A DNA stretch of 64,000 nucleotides from Amborella trichopoda. Taxonomy: Eukaryota > Streptophyta > Magnoliopsida > Amborellales > Amborellaceae. Positions within the stretch are counted from its first letter, which is position 1, and every line of letters starts with the position of its first letter. The position numbers and the translations under genes are program-made. This document shows, piece after piece, positions 36,840-49,459 of the stretch. Under the pieces are notes generated by a model. It was given only the letters and a program-made list of their open reading frames with translations. It did no database searches and was not told the origin of the DNA. The stretch covers positions 1,682,204 to 1,746,203 of the forward strand of contig NW_006500337.1 in NCBI RefSeq assembly GCF_000471905.2, given 5' to 3'.

Positions 36840-37365
36840 CTATAGAATCCGCCCTTGGGTTTCTAAACTTAGCCTGGGCCCAAGCTTGAAACCCAAGCCA
36901 GCTAGCTGGGCCTAAGCTTAGGAGTCAATGGCCCAACTTGCCTCGCCAATGGACTAAATGTTTTACTAAAAATCTATCATATATCTTATTTTTTTAGGTT
37001 AACTAAAAGAAACACAAATTATTTGATAATATAATTTCATTGTATCGAATTAACAAGGGCAGGCTGAGCCAGTCCCGACCATCACAACGGCCCAAGGTCT
37101 TGAGCCCACTCGGGCTCGAGCTAACCACTTGGGTCCTAGCCTGAGCCAAGGCCAACCCCAATTGAGCCTAGGCCTAGGTATTTGCCTAGAGAGAGAGAGA
37201 GAGAGACTAGGCCAAGGACAACACTGACCAAGCCCAAGGCCAAGCCCAAGCCCGGCCATTCGACTAGAGGAAAGAGAGAGGGGGAGAGAGGGAGACCTAG
37301 CCCGGGCCAAGACTAACTCAGACCAAGCCCAGCCCCAGGCCATTCACCTAGAGAGAGGGAGAGAG
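36840..37365. repeat. GGCCCAAGC-rich degenerate repeats
   Basis: Many GGCCCAAGC/GGCCTAGG/GCCAAGGCC motifs with short GA runs. Frames across it are chance low-complexity (W/G/L/S). Confidence 0.6.
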
Positions 37366-37367
37366 GT

Positions 37368-38043
37368 GGCAATGGACCTGGATCCTGCCTAGGACTGGGT
37401 TGGGTCCTGATATGGGTTCAAGAATTTGACCCGGCAGGTTGGGTCCGATTCAAATATTGGACCCAAACAACATTCAGGTCCAGGTCCATGTGGACCCAAT
37501 TCGAATAGTATTATTATATAAACAATAATTTATATATAATATTTAAATAAATATAAATTTATATTTTTAGTTAAAATATTTAAATAAGAAAAATTGTTTC
37601 ATGTAACAGGGACCTCATTTCTACATTTGTAGTCTCTGAGGTATAAAGCATCCATCTTAAAGATAGATGCAAATAGGTGGTCCATCTAAAAATAATTGAA
37701 ACTAACGGTCCAAATGTTTTCTTAATAAAATTATTATTTTAAATTTTTAAAAATTATGAATTTTTTCATATTCATGATCTCCAAATTAGAGATTACCTGT
37801 ACTTAAAAATTGGGTCAAAAAATCTATCTCCAGAATAGATTTTTAAGAGGTAATTCATTTCTATTTGGGCTCGTAGAAACCGTGACCTTTATATATATAT
37901 ATATATATTTGTTTTTTTATTTTTGGGTCAAGTCCGGGTTTGAGTCCAATCGGATTCAATCGAGTCCGGTTTTGGGTCTCATAATTTTTTTTCGGATCCA
38001 GGTCTGGCCAAGCCTAGACCCGACCGGACCGGATGCTTTTGAT
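37368..38043. mobile_element. Family B element
   Basis: GGTGGCAATGGACCTGGATCC at the left and CTAGACCCGACCGGACCGG at the right, with an interior ATTCGAATAGTATTATTATA block shared with the 31443-32214 element. Confidence 0.55.
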
Positions 38044-38049
38044 ATCCAA

Positions 38050-39580
38050 CACAATATAAACATGGGTTTTGTTAAGCGACACCACTTGTGGTGTAGACCC
38101 TTGAAGTACTCAATATTTTTAAATACTTAGATATCCTTATTCTATAATATAGTAACTTTTTGTTTATGGGTATTTTAATTAATTAATCAATAGTAAACTA
38201 AAAATTCTTAATAGAAACAAAATCATTTATTAATAATAGAGAATAATGACATCGCCGATATAGTGTGTGACATTACCCAAAAAACTACATGAATTGTTTT
38301 TAACTACTGCTATTATTTTTTTATAAAAATATCCATTCTACCTTTTCAAATAACCAAAAATACCGAATACTTGAAAAATTTTGTATTAAAATATTGTAGT
38401 TTAAAAAAAAATACTGAGCACTTTAAAAACCTACACCGCCAAATAGTGTAGCCAATAAAAACATAAGTCCCCGGCAATAGAATAAGAGATTTTTTTTCTT
38501 GGAGTTTACTATCGTCAAGAAAAGGTATAATGGCATTAACAATATGTTTTGGGCTTTACTTGTCTATCAATACGATAACGTGGTTAGGCATGTACACGTG
38601 GCATTCATAGGTTAAAAAAAGTCAAGTGTGCGGGGCAGACTTCTTTTCTACTTTTCCTTATTTTGGCTTTTAACACTGAAACAATAGCTGGGGGATGGGA
38701 CCCACTTGATTGCTCTCTTCCCTGATTTCATGAAAATTATTTATTTATTTAAGATTGCTTTGATCAAATTCACTTGGAATTCAGGCAAGTTTTTTAAACA
38801 AATATTATTTAATTATTGTTTTTTGAATGGTAGAAGGATGGGGAGTTCAAATTCAATGGAAATGTGGCCATGCAACTTGTACCACTTAATCATCTTACAA
38901 ATACATATAAAGTTAAAGAGACAAAAATCACAACTGGTATGGACTTCTCGAATGAATTTGATTAAAGCAAATTTTTTTTTAACCCTGTTTTTTTTTACCG
39001 GTTCAGATATATTGAAATAAGAATTTGATTAAAAATCAGATTCAAATAATTTTTACACATTGTTTTAATATCAAATGGGTTTTGTTTTGTGATTCTTAAT
39101 TTAAACCATTTTGTTTTGATTTAAAAGCTGATTCGGATTAATATGAATTGATTCAAATTAACAAGTCCTAATTTAAATAAATTTAATCATTTTTAGTCGA
39201 TTTGTTATTTGATTTAAATTGATTTGACTAAAAAATAAAGCTCAACGTTTGAATGTTTTTTTAATGAGAGTTGGATTGATTGATTAAATGCCTGCTTACA
39301 TCTATGTTATTTTATTTCTAAATTTGTTTTGCATTATTTTCAACTGAATCGCTGATGGTGGTCCTATTCAGGATCAGTATTTTAAAAAAGAAACTAGTTC
39401 AAGTCATTCCCCTCTAATCTCAAACTTGATATCGTTGATTTCTGATTTTTTTAAATAAAGTTCCTTCTCTTCCACTCCTTTGTGTTAAATTTTAGAGTAT
39501 ATTACAAGGGGGGGGCTTAAGTAACGTATTAGTATTTCTCAAAAGATATAAATTCAAATGGTAGTTTTTTATATAATATT
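38050..39580. other. AT-rich spacer, nothing recognised
   Basis: Noncoding AT-rich DNA with repeated GATTCAAATTAA/GATTTAAATTGATTTG motifs near 39100-39240. The frame near 38706-39020 has no recognisable domain. Confidence 0.55.
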
Positions 39581-39585
39581 TTGTT

Positions 39586-40309
39586 GGAAAAATTACCTCT
39601 ACTCTTCTCTCCGAAATTTCCATTCCTATTAGCCCATTGAGATCTCTTGTACCCCTCAAGTTTAAAACTTTGGGATCATTAGCCCTTTAATTATGTTTTT
39701 TTTATAAATTTGATCATAAAATGCTAAACCCATACATTAATCATTTGCATTAGTTTTTTTGTGACTCGATATACAAATTTTATTGATGTTGATGATAATA
39801 ATACTAATAATAATAAAAAAATTATAATTAATAATAATTATAGTAATTACAATAATAACAACAATTTGTTAAATAATTCATCTCTTTTAGGCATTTTGAG
39901 AAATTTCTTTAATTAAATGAATAAATAAATAATAATGATAATACATTAACAATAGCAATAAAGATATTGATTAATCGATTTTCAAGTTCAAAAGATATTG
40001 ATGTAATTGTAAAATAGACCATAATATTAAAAAAAATCATTTTCTTTTCATGTCTAAATTTATAGAGTGGGATATATGGAGGTAAAATTGGTTTTAGGCA
40101 ATGGAAGAGAAAATAAAGGAAGTTGATTAATATAAGGGTTTAGCATTTTGTAAAATATAAATATCAAATTTGTAAAAAGAACAAAGAAAAGCATAATTAA
40201 GAGCAAACAGTCCCAAAATTTTAAACTTGAGGGGGTACAAGGGGTTATGATGAACCCAAAAGACAAATAGGGATGGAAATTTCAGGAGGGGGGTATAGGC
40301 CATTTTCCC
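39586..40309. mobile_element. Fold-back DNA element (~720 bp)
   Basis: Long inverted arms: left GAAATTTCCATTCCTATTAG...TTGTACCCCTCAAGTTTAAA is mirrored at the right by TTTAAACTTGAGGGGGTACA...ATAGGGATGGAAATTTC. The AT-rich middle holds TAATAATAA runs. No coding capacity. Confidence 0.65.
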
Positions 40310-40576
40310 TATTTTGTTTTGTATATGGTATTTCGTTTTCCTTATTTGTTGCTCTTAAGTTTCTCTTCGTCGATAGTAGTGTACCTATAAAATAGAGATG
40401 AGAGATCGATGGTTGATATCGAACAAGAGAGCTAGTCTAAAAGGATTACTTTGACTAGGTTTTGTCAAGGGTCAAAAAGTTAATTATGCATCCTAAAATT
40501 TATGAGGTGACTTCCATCGAAATAGTGGATTGCAGTTTATCATACCCCTGTGTAGTCCTTTGGGGCAAACAATATA

Positions 40577-41089
40577 GGGAAAGGTTTCTATGCTTCCTCT
40601 ACAGCATAGAAGTTCTATCCTCCCCCTACTATCCAGCCGTCCAATTTTGATCAAGAGAGTCACTCACCGTTTGATCTTGGATCCGCATCTCAAAGTATTT
40701 TTTTTTTAGTTTTTTTTAATACTAATTGTATGAATATAAAATTTGGTACATGCCATCTTCTCATTGGGTGCACCTATAAAAAATATTAAAAAATAAATTT
40801 TCAATAAAATATAATGACCAAAATACCCCTTGAATATTTCAGGGGTATTTTGGTCATTTTATTTTATTGAAAATATTTTTTTTATATTTTTCGTTGGTGC
40901 AAGTTTAATAGAGGAATGAACGTCCAAAATTTAGTGTCAAAATAGTTTATAGAAAAAAAATTAAAAATAAAATAGTGTAGAGACGCGACATTGTGATGGG
41001 GCAATCTTAGCTCTCTATTCAGAATGGATGATTGGAAAAGGGGGAAGATAGAACTTCTATACTGTAGGGGAAGAATAGAAAGATTGCCC
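40577..41089. mobile_element. MULE-type MITE, family M (copy 2), inside an LTR
   Basis: Begins GGGAAAGGTTTCTATGCTTCC, ends AATAGAAAGATTGCCC. Flanks aacaatata and aactatata agree at 8 of 9. The core palindrome is ACCAAAATACCCCTTGAA...TTCAGGGGTATTTTGGT. Confidence 0.85.
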
Positions 41090-41504
41090 AACTATATAAA
41101 CCTTTGTCTTCTTGTGATGTGTACATTCAATGCTTTATTTTTTGTACTCGTACTTGATTTTGTTTCTAAGCGGTTAAGTATAGAATCCTGGTGGGATCCC
41201 GATACTAAGAGTTCTTGTTTCTGCATATAAGAGGTCCTTGAATCCTAATAAATTTGGTATCAAAATCCATGGTTCATTAGAAGACTTGAGTTTCACACAT
41301 TCGGTCAATGAGAAGCACATGATAGTATACGAGGGTTTTGTTTGAGGTGCTGCATTAAGATGGTGAGTTCAATGTTTTTCAAAAAGAATGATAAACGGGT
41401 TTATTTGGCCAAAAAGAATAAATTATAAAGCTATTCGATGGTATTGGCATGGTGAGTATGTGATTTTTTATATCAAGGTAGAGATTATTAGGAAATGGGC
41501 TAAA

Positions 41505-41605
41505 GTCATGGAAGTATTACCTCTAATAAGCCAGAAAGAGGTTTTGAACTCCATTCCTACATAGGTAGGGGCCCCAATCCCCATTGGATTGCCCCAACAA
41601 AAAAA
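41505..41605 (+). mobile_element. SINE-like fragment inside the copia interior
   Basis: GAGGTTTTGAACTCCATTCC followed by TACATAGGTAGGGGCCCC resembles the B-box region of the fragments at 25130 and 27330. Confidence 0.35.
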
Positions 41606-42369
41606 GAAAAAAAGTGAAGATTGTTGGATACAGTGAGATCTACAAATCACCACCATGAAAAAACCCATAATATATAAGATAGGGATTGATATTGACTCTT
41701 ATAAAGTTCCCACATTAGTTATATTTTCGATGATTTCGTAATATATATAAAGAATTAGAGGTAAACAATATGCATTTTCCTTTTAAAGGATCATAATGTG
41801 AGAAAGGTGGCTACCTCTAGAAAAAGAGACAAACCCACTTATATAGAGGGGCATGACCTCCACATAGAGAGAAGTGAGCTTCTTAGAGAAAAAAAACCAA
41901 GACAGTGCCTCACACAAAGTGAGAGGCTAGTTTCATGTAAGAAGTGGTTCCATGGAGACTTTCGTTAATATTTCTCTTAAGTGACAGAAAGTCTTTGTTG
42001 CACTGAGGGTTCTATTCCTAGACAACGGTTTATATATGGAATATCGATAATGTTAGTCATGAGAGCTATTTGAAAAGAGTTGCTTGACAGGTTTTGTTGA
42101 TGGTAAGAGAGGTGTGTCAAAATTCGTTATTCAACTCTCAATGGAATAGTGGATCTTAGTTTGTTATATCCATGGGTATGAATGAGCCACATAAATATTT
42201 GTGTTAGTATAGTGTTTGTATTTTATGTTTTATTTCTTGTACTCGTGTTATAGTCCATATTCTCACTTATTTAATTTCTAGTTATTTAAGTACGCGATCT
42301 TGGTAGAATCCCACTTATTAGGGGTTCTTGTTTCCATATATAGGAGGGTCTTGGAATCCTAACAAGAAC

Positions 42370-44285
42370 TTTAGATTCTGCAATAAAATATTATCAAATT
42401 TGGTAGAAAGATTCAACCATAGAAAGTTCATAAAACTTAAGTGCAATTAAGATATGTAAGAGAGCTATAGCCCTTCGGAATCCAGGGAAGAATATGAATA
42501 CACGAATTCACCCTTGTGAACAGGAACTAAATTGCATTTCATAAATTATTCAAAAACTATCCATTTGGGACCCTTTAATAGAAATTTTTGAAATTAATTG
42601 CCCTAAACCAGTTGATTAACCATTTTTATATCTCTAGGTCCAAAACGCTGCTTTGCATGATTTCGCATATTACCAAATAACCCTTTTTGTAAAGGAAGAA
42701 AATAGCCCATACACTAAAATGACTTTCTTTATAAGATCAATTTCTCCTATCTACATTTTGTCTAAAAGAAAAAGAGAACAAAAAAATTGTGAGGCTTTTA
42801 CTGGTATCAAACTGTATTTGTGGTGTTCATGTATGTGTTACATTAAACAGTAAAAAACACTCCACTCCATAAATGATTCACAATATAAACTTTATTAAAC
42901 CAAAAACCATCAATGTCGAGTAATGGGTCGGAAATAATTGATTTTCCATCTGTAAAGATCCAAAAGATACTCCAAATTGTCTTCTTTTCATCCAAATCAG
43001 CGCAGAATATATCTGTCATGACAAGATCATGTTGTGATATAATGCTTTTTGGGAGCCATTAGCAGGCTTTAGTACTGCACCAAGTGTCTTGTCGCAAACA
43101 TCAAGAACTCGAATAAGGAGTTCATTCTATAAACTTTGACATGTTGTAGAATTTGTTTAAATATGAAGGTTACCTGCACTAATAAAGCACTTTAGTCCTG
43201 CCACAAAGAAATTTCAATAAAACAAGGATCTATTTAGTCTTACATGACAAAGTTTGTCTGTTAATGTTTATTTAAGAGTTGTGCATTTATTTAAGAGAAA
43301 TTTATCGATTAAATTTGTTTATCGGTCTTATTGTTGAGAACCAACTATGTCTTTTACATGGTTTCCCAGCCAGATGCATTCTTTGTTTCAAGTGATTACA
43401 TCACAACTGTTGATCTGTGAGAATATTTTCGGCGACCCACTAGTCACATCGTTTGGTACATTATTTCCAATTATTTCAGTCCTCTTGTTTACTATAGATG
43501 CCTCATGACATCTCCCAATTGTTACTGTTTTCGTGTGAGCATCATTTGCCACAAATACACCAGTTCTGTTGCCTAATAACGATTTTTGCTCACCCAACCT
43601 TTGATTCAAGAACAGTATAATTTTTTCACTGTTTTGCAAAACTTTATATTTTTGAAATGTTTTTGTGTATTTGCAAAAGAATTGTATGGTGGAAGATTAA
43701 GGTCTTATGTTTATGCATGGCTAGGCTCTCGAACTATCAAGTACTGAACTACTTAACCAGCAAGGCGAACGAGTAAATCGTAGAATAATTTGTTTAGATT
43801 TGCGAGTTTGGTATAATTGACAAACTAAATCATGATATATGAGATGCCCCAAAACATAAACTCGTAGGCATATTTTGTCACGAATTGAAATTGAGGAAAG
43901 AAGGATCAAAATATTGCAAAAACACATTTGCTAAGGGGCTTAAAAGGCCTTTTATATAAGTCGCTGGTGTTTGGAAATGGTTTAATACTATGGTGATTTC
44001 TACTGAGGCCCTGTTTGCTTTACAACTAAATTATAATTGAGTCACAATTTGGACCAAACTGGATTTTGGCCCTAATACTTTCAGTTTTTTTTATATATAT
44101 ATTTTTTAGTTCAGTGGGGACGGGTTCCCTTTTTCTTTACTTTTTCAGTATTTGATTTTCAAAGTTTAATTTTATTGTAATACCATGTATAGGTCCCCTA
44201 ATAGGAAGAGGATATCTAAATGTAAGGAAATATTGGTGTTGCAGATTACAATAGTCAAAGTATATTCTTCAAAGAACTTCATGCT
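42370..44285. other. Spacer, no gene recognised
   Basis: No conserved domain seen on either strand. The minus frame near 43388-43639 (NRTGVFVANDAHTKTVTIG...) has protein-like composition but no family I recognise. Confidence 0.45.
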
Positions 44286-44291
44286 TGCATG

Positions 44292-44841
44292 CAGTGTTCC
44301 AAACATCGAATTGGCTTCGGAAACCAGCCAGTCCGAGTGACTGGTACGTGTCCAAAAATTTGTTTAAAACATAAAAACAATACAAAAAAAAAGGAGAAAA
44401 TTATATTTAAAGCATGATTAAACAAAGCACCCAAATGAAATTAAAAAGTTGAGAAAGAAAATGGATTTTAAAAAATCGAGTTATGCCTAGGGGCATTCTT
44501 GAAATTTTAAAAAAAGCTGGAAAAAATGTAAAAATAAGTATTCACCACCAAAAACACTTTCTAATCTTTGCCAAAATGAAAAAAAAACCATTAAAAAATA
44601 CATTAAAAATAAATCCCTTATTTTTTGGGATTATATATATACATTTTGATATTTGTTTTAATATACCTAGCCGGACCATCAAAACCTGCAAAAACTCGAT
44701 CGGCTTGGTTTGACCGGCCGGTTTTGAGTTGAACACGGCTGAGTTTTTTTTGGTTAATTCAATGGAGAAGACAACCCTTATCCATTTTTTCAATAGATTG
44801 GGGAGTTACATTAATTGGATCGGCCGAGTTTGCGAACACTA
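44292..44841. mobile_element. hAT-type MITE, family H (copy 4)
   Basis: Left end CAGTGTTCCAAACATCGAATT and right GGCCGAGTTTGCGAACACT match the LBD-intron copy, including internal TTAAAATCGAG/CGGACCATCAAAAC blocks. An extra ~70 bp lies near the right end. The target duplication is unclear. Confidence 0.65.
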
Positions 44842-44849
44842 ACTACATG

Positions 44850-46050
44850 CCAAGATAGAGAAATAATTAGGAATGGAAGGAAGAAGGGACAAAAGGGATT
44901 CATCATGTAATATTGATTGCGTCCAACATTTTGGAACGACTTTGGTAACCCAGCAAGATATGAATATGAAAATCACATGGCCACTATTATTGGTGACAAA
45001 TTTCACCGGTTTGTAATTAGGGATTCATGTGATATGTTGAATAGGTACAACTCTTTGATGAGGGAATGATACTTATACACGCACGTTTGGCACACCTTTC
45101 TCTTCATGGAGTCATGATAATTATAATATGTGAAGGTCGTACATAGTAATTTCCAAATTGAGGCCAAAATCATCATGGATCTTGAAGACCTACATGAAAT
45201 GTTCATATTATAAAGTAGTCATGATATCCAGCTAGTTAGGAGTTTGGTCTGGTTGATATTAAAATAATGGTTGATTGGTATTAATTAGAATGAATTATTT
45301 TAAAATATAAATTTATAAATAATATTTTAAATGAGAGTTTAAGGTCAACCCACTAGCTGATAGCTACAGTAAATATCAATTAGGGTTGACTAAGAGTCGC
45401 AACGGTATTTTGTATTTTAATTTTAATTTATTTGAAAAAAATTTAGTGTCTACTCTTGAAAAATAGGCAAACCTAATAAAATATTAAAAACATTATCCGC
45501 AAAACACAAATTAAGCAAACTATCCATTGTTTGTGTTTTGGGAATAATATTTATATTATGTCTGCCTTGATGTGGAGAGTGGACGCTTTAAATATTAACT
45601 AATTGAAATTATAGAAAAAAGTTTAAAATTCAAATATAAAATACATTTGTGACCATCAGATAAGCCCATATTCAATCTAGACCGTTGAACTTATACTATT
45701 TCTTCAACAAGTGAGCTAATAGGATCTTTTCCCCATTTTAAAATATGAAATATATTATAGAAAAAAAAAAAAGACTTCTAAATTTGTTTGGCTCATCTGC
45801 CTATTAAACATACGACGAGTCAAGCAAACAAACCATCAAACATTGTTCCTGATCAAATATTATCTCTGCTCTAGATTGTATAGCCTTTGTACAGGTACTA
45901 CCCCTTTCTTTTGGTTAAGAATCTTTTCCTTTCTTTCAATCCTTCACCACCATAAGTGACTTAAGGGGTTGGTATACGCAGGGGCATGGGAGCACTTAGC
46001 ATGTTTTTACCCCTTGATTCTGAAATGAGTTTTTCCCAATGCCCTGCCAA
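44850..46050. other. AT-rich spacer, nothing recognised
   Basis: No coding or RNA feature could be supported. Poly-A and AATAATATTT motifs are common. Confidence 0.5.
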
Positions 46051-46059
46051 GGCTTCAGT

Positions 46060-46361
46060 CAGCGCTTTAGTCAATTGTATCGGTAAGTCCAGTCATCATT
46101 ATCATCATTCAAGCTTTCTTTTAATTATTTGAGGTTCGTAACACAAATCTTATTGTACAATTTTGGATTGTCGAATAACGTATACTCAGTAAAACCAGAA
46201 GTCAATATATTTCTTCTCACTTCTTCCATCCATTCTTGTTTGGGCCTACCCCTTACCTTTTTAGAGCCTTTCACTTGATCCAAACCTCCCCTCTTGACTA
46301 GTGTTGTTCTAGGTCTACAGTGTACATAGCCAACCCACCTAAATTTAATTTTTCTTTTTAT

Positions 46362-46397
<36 letters not shown>

Positions 46398-46540
46398 AAC
46401 TTTCCACCCTAATCTATTTTTCCCTATCTCATCACCTATAGGAGTCACCTCTAAATTCATCCAAACGTATTCATTGTGAATTTTATCCTTTTTTATATTG
46501 TCACTCATCCATCTCAACATACGCTACACTCATTCTAATC
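46060..46540 (-). mobile_element. RTE-like LINE 3' end
   Basis: The minus strand encodes degraded pieces such as RGRPKQEWMEEVRRNI, EYTLFDNPKLYNKI and RMLRWMSD, and ends with an ATGATGATGA-type tail near 46100. An AT-rich (TTTTTATT)n tract interrupts it at 46340-46400. Confidence 0.6.
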
Positions 46541-46549
46541 CTCATAACA

Positions 46550-47215
46550 TTATTACGACCAAAGTAAAAGGGAAGTTGGGATTCAACAATTTGGTAAAAC
46601 AATATGAATTTTTTTCGGTAAGTAAAACAATAGGAATTTTGAAGTGCTTATAAATGACATGTTCATATTTAAGTCTACACAGGGAAATTAGGAGTGTCAA
46701 CAGAGGAAAACCATTATGAATTGTGAAGAGCATCATGACCTGATAATAATATAAATAATATTTGCATGATCACATTCCAGGTCCATGGCCACGGATTCTG
46801 TGGCGTTAATTTGGCCGACAGGAATTCCGATTAAGGCCAAAAACCTTACTCCCTTTTTCACCTAAGGAAAAGTTTAAGTGGAAAATTTTATTATTTTCTG
46901 AAAAAAAAATAAAAAAAAATCATACATTAGATAACTTTGTATAAACAATGGATACTTCCTCAAAACGCAACCATTAAATAAATGAGAAAAACCAACCATG
47001 TGAAATCAATAGAATTGACTAATGATAATGCAAAAAGGATTATGTTTATAATTAGCATGGTCACGGCTGACTTCACTTTAAATTGATGGAAAATCCGGCA
47101 TTCTTAGTATGGAAAGGGGATTGGGAAGAGTGGAGGGGGCACAAAGGCACTGCAAATGAATACCCTAAAAGCAAAAGTCCATTTTGAGGGCACTTTAAAA
47201 TTATAAGGGTACCCT
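46550..47215. other. Spacer, nothing recognised
   Basis: No gene or repeat could be supported in this AT-rich stretch. Confidence 0.5.
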
Positions 47216-47220
47216 ACCAT

Positions 47221-47340
47221 CTTTATGTGTTGGAGAGAAATTCATTTGGGTTTGATGTGGCCATGTAAAACCATGTGGTTCTTTATGTGTTGGAGAGAAA
47301 TTCATTTGGGTTTGATGTGGCCATGTAAATCCATGTGGTT
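47221..47340. repeat. Near-perfect 60-bp tandem duplication
   Basis: Positions 47221-47280 and 47281-47340 are identical except for one base (TAAAACC against TAAATCC). Confidence 0.97.
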
Positions 47341-47344
47341 TTGC

Positions 47345-48220
47345 TAGGGATAAATAACATTAGTTTATACTTTATAATTTCCCCTTTTCCATTAATCCCT
47401 TTCAATAAAGTAAAGGCTCCACTTAATACATTACTTTTAACTAAAGAAGATCATAGAATTTACGATGAAGGGCATAAGAAACAATCAAACTTTAATTAGA
47501 TCACTCAAACTTTAGTGTCAAGGAATGAAAATTGACTAGTTGGACTAGACAACACCAAAGGTGGGGTAAGGATACAGACTTTAAAGTGATAAACTTTTTG
47601 TTTGAGTGGAAGAGAAGTGGAACAAGGTTGGGACACTACATGTGCATGATATCTACCACAAACCAAACTTAGAAAAGTATAAAGAGTAATGTAAGAGGTT
47701 AAATAGATCAAAGAGAAAAAATTCAAAGAGAAAAGGAAATGTTTTTAGAGAAATCAAATAATTGATTTGTCAAATGGAAGCCATCACTATAATTGATTAG
47801 ATAACCTTGCCTCATTGATTTGGACCTTGTCTAAGAGATAAAACAAGTAAGTTTTTAGCATCTTGTTTGGCCAAATGTGATTGTCTAGTTCCTATTGTGC
47901 CTAGCTACAATGTGAAACCTACTTAGGTTAAACTCTCAATGATAGCCTAACCACTAAAAGGAGAGTTATGATTTAGGGCTCCAAATAATTTGGGCATCCT
48001 CTAGTATCTTTTAGAAAATGAGGAGGAATCACATGTGGTACTTTCTTTCCTAGGACTTTTGGGCCAAGGTCTTTGGCTATATGGCCTCCAAATTTTGCTA
48101 GGACACATATAGAAGATGTCATTTTTCCTTTTTCTTGTACATTATCAATGAAAATTGTTCATGTATTCAAAAGGAATCATCACAAAGAGATGGACATGAA
48201 TACAAATCAAGAGATAGATT
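47345..48220. other. Spacer, nothing recognised
   Basis: Noncoding AT-rich sequence; short frames have no recognisable domain. Confidence 0.5.
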
Positions 48221-48227
48221 TCTTAAA

Positions 48228-48608
48228 AGGACGAAGTTTCTATAAGACCTAGGTTTTATGAAACAAAATAAAACCTCACCTTAAATTCTCTCCAGAAAGC
48301 ACATAAGTCTCCATAATGGTTCTTAAATCCATTTCCAACATCGACAATAAAATTTGAAACTCAAAAAATGGTATAGATTTTGTGGATCTGGAACACATAT
48401 TTTTAGGGAAAAATGGACGTTCTAGATAATGTATTACAATATAAATTGTTTTTAGAGTTTGAAATCCTTATTTTTTTCACAACCACAATGTTCAAGCCGA
48501 GATAATCGATGAGAAGGCTTTCCCATGCTTGACATGAATTTTCTTTGAATTGTAAGGTGAGATTTACTTATTTTGATTGGGCTGCAGCACTATTAAAGCA
48601 TTTTCCTT
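48228..48608. mobile_element. Family A MITE, diverged
   Basis: Left GAAGTTTCTATAAGACC...AAACCTCACC and right GGTGAGATTTACTTATTTTG followed by ATTGGGC, with the family interior. No target duplication resolved. Confidence 0.5.
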
Positions 48609-49085
48609 CTTAAAATGAGTTATTTTCCTACACTTTCAATTTGCATGCGGTCTCACAATCTACCGTTCCTACCACATGGATGAATCTCTTACAAGAGTTG
48701 GGTGATGCTTTTTAAGTGGGGAAGAAGTAAAATTCTCTTTCAAATGCTAAATGGTGGAAACAAAAGTTGAGATCAAATTATAGTGGCTCCAAAGCTGTTG
48801 ATTCCCAAAGCAGAAGGATTGTTCCAACACTAGAAGTAAAACCTCAGAGGTAATCCTCAAAGTGTCAAATTGAGGGCATAATTAGGTGCTCCATCATAGT
48901 AGTTGGCAGCATATACGTTGAAAAAAGAGGCCTCTTTAGTCTTTGAGTCGGTGGCTAAAAAGTATATAGCTACAATGTATTCACACTCTAGAAACAAATA
49001 AATGATTGACTCCTTTTTAACCATGATGGCCTCGAAGTGGTCCAATTTTCCAAATAACTGAACTGGACTTGCAATATGATTTTGC

Positions 49086-49458
49086 AAAAAGTTTATGTGA
49101 GGGCGAGGCCCTAAACAATCAAATTAAGCGCACCTTAAAAATTCACTAAAAGAAGTTTTTTCGACGTTCATAATTCTTCAAACTAATCATCTCAACCTCA
49201 AGATGGGTAGACACGAAAAAAAATAGATTTCGGGGCTTGGAAATACTGCCTCTTGTAATGTATTTTCAGACAATCAATTTTCAAGTGTTCATAGATATGC
49301 TCAATTTGTACTATTTTAGAAGCTTTAAATTTTACAATTAGAGATAAAAATAAATTTTTAAACCGTCACAAAGATTTTCAGTATTGAAACAACATCCTTC
49401 GACATTATTTGAAGGTGCTACTTATTAGGGCCTCGGCCTTATACAAACCCACACCCTA
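49086..49458. mobile_element. MULE-type MITE, family A
   Basis: Left AAAAAGTTTATGTGAGGGCG followed by AGGCCCTAAACAATC, and right GGGCCTCGGCCTTATACAAA followed by CCCACACCC. Flanks tgattttgc and tgatttttg are similar. Confidence 0.68.
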
Positions 49459-49459
49459 T

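Larger units (their letters stand above)
40385..42364 (+). mobile_element. Truncated Ty1/copia-type LTR element
   Basis: The 3' LTR spans about 41622-42364 (TGTTGG...CCTAACA). The matching 5' LTR is truncated at its left and ends near 41250, after which a degenerate initiator-Met PBS (TGGTATCAAAATCC) starts at 41254. A purine tract AAAAAGAAAAAAAGTGAAG precedes the 3' LTR. The internal region is under 400 bp without an intact gag-pol. The 5' LTR contains a nested MITE at 40577-41089. Confidence 0.65.

Noticed and set aside
37050..37343. 97-residue minus-strand W/G/L/S-rich frame
   Set aside because: It comes from degenerate GGCCCAAGC repeats and GA runs.
43388..43639. 83-residue minus-strand frame with protein-like composition
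   Set aside because: No family recognised, no splice partners found and no supporting context; left as spacer.
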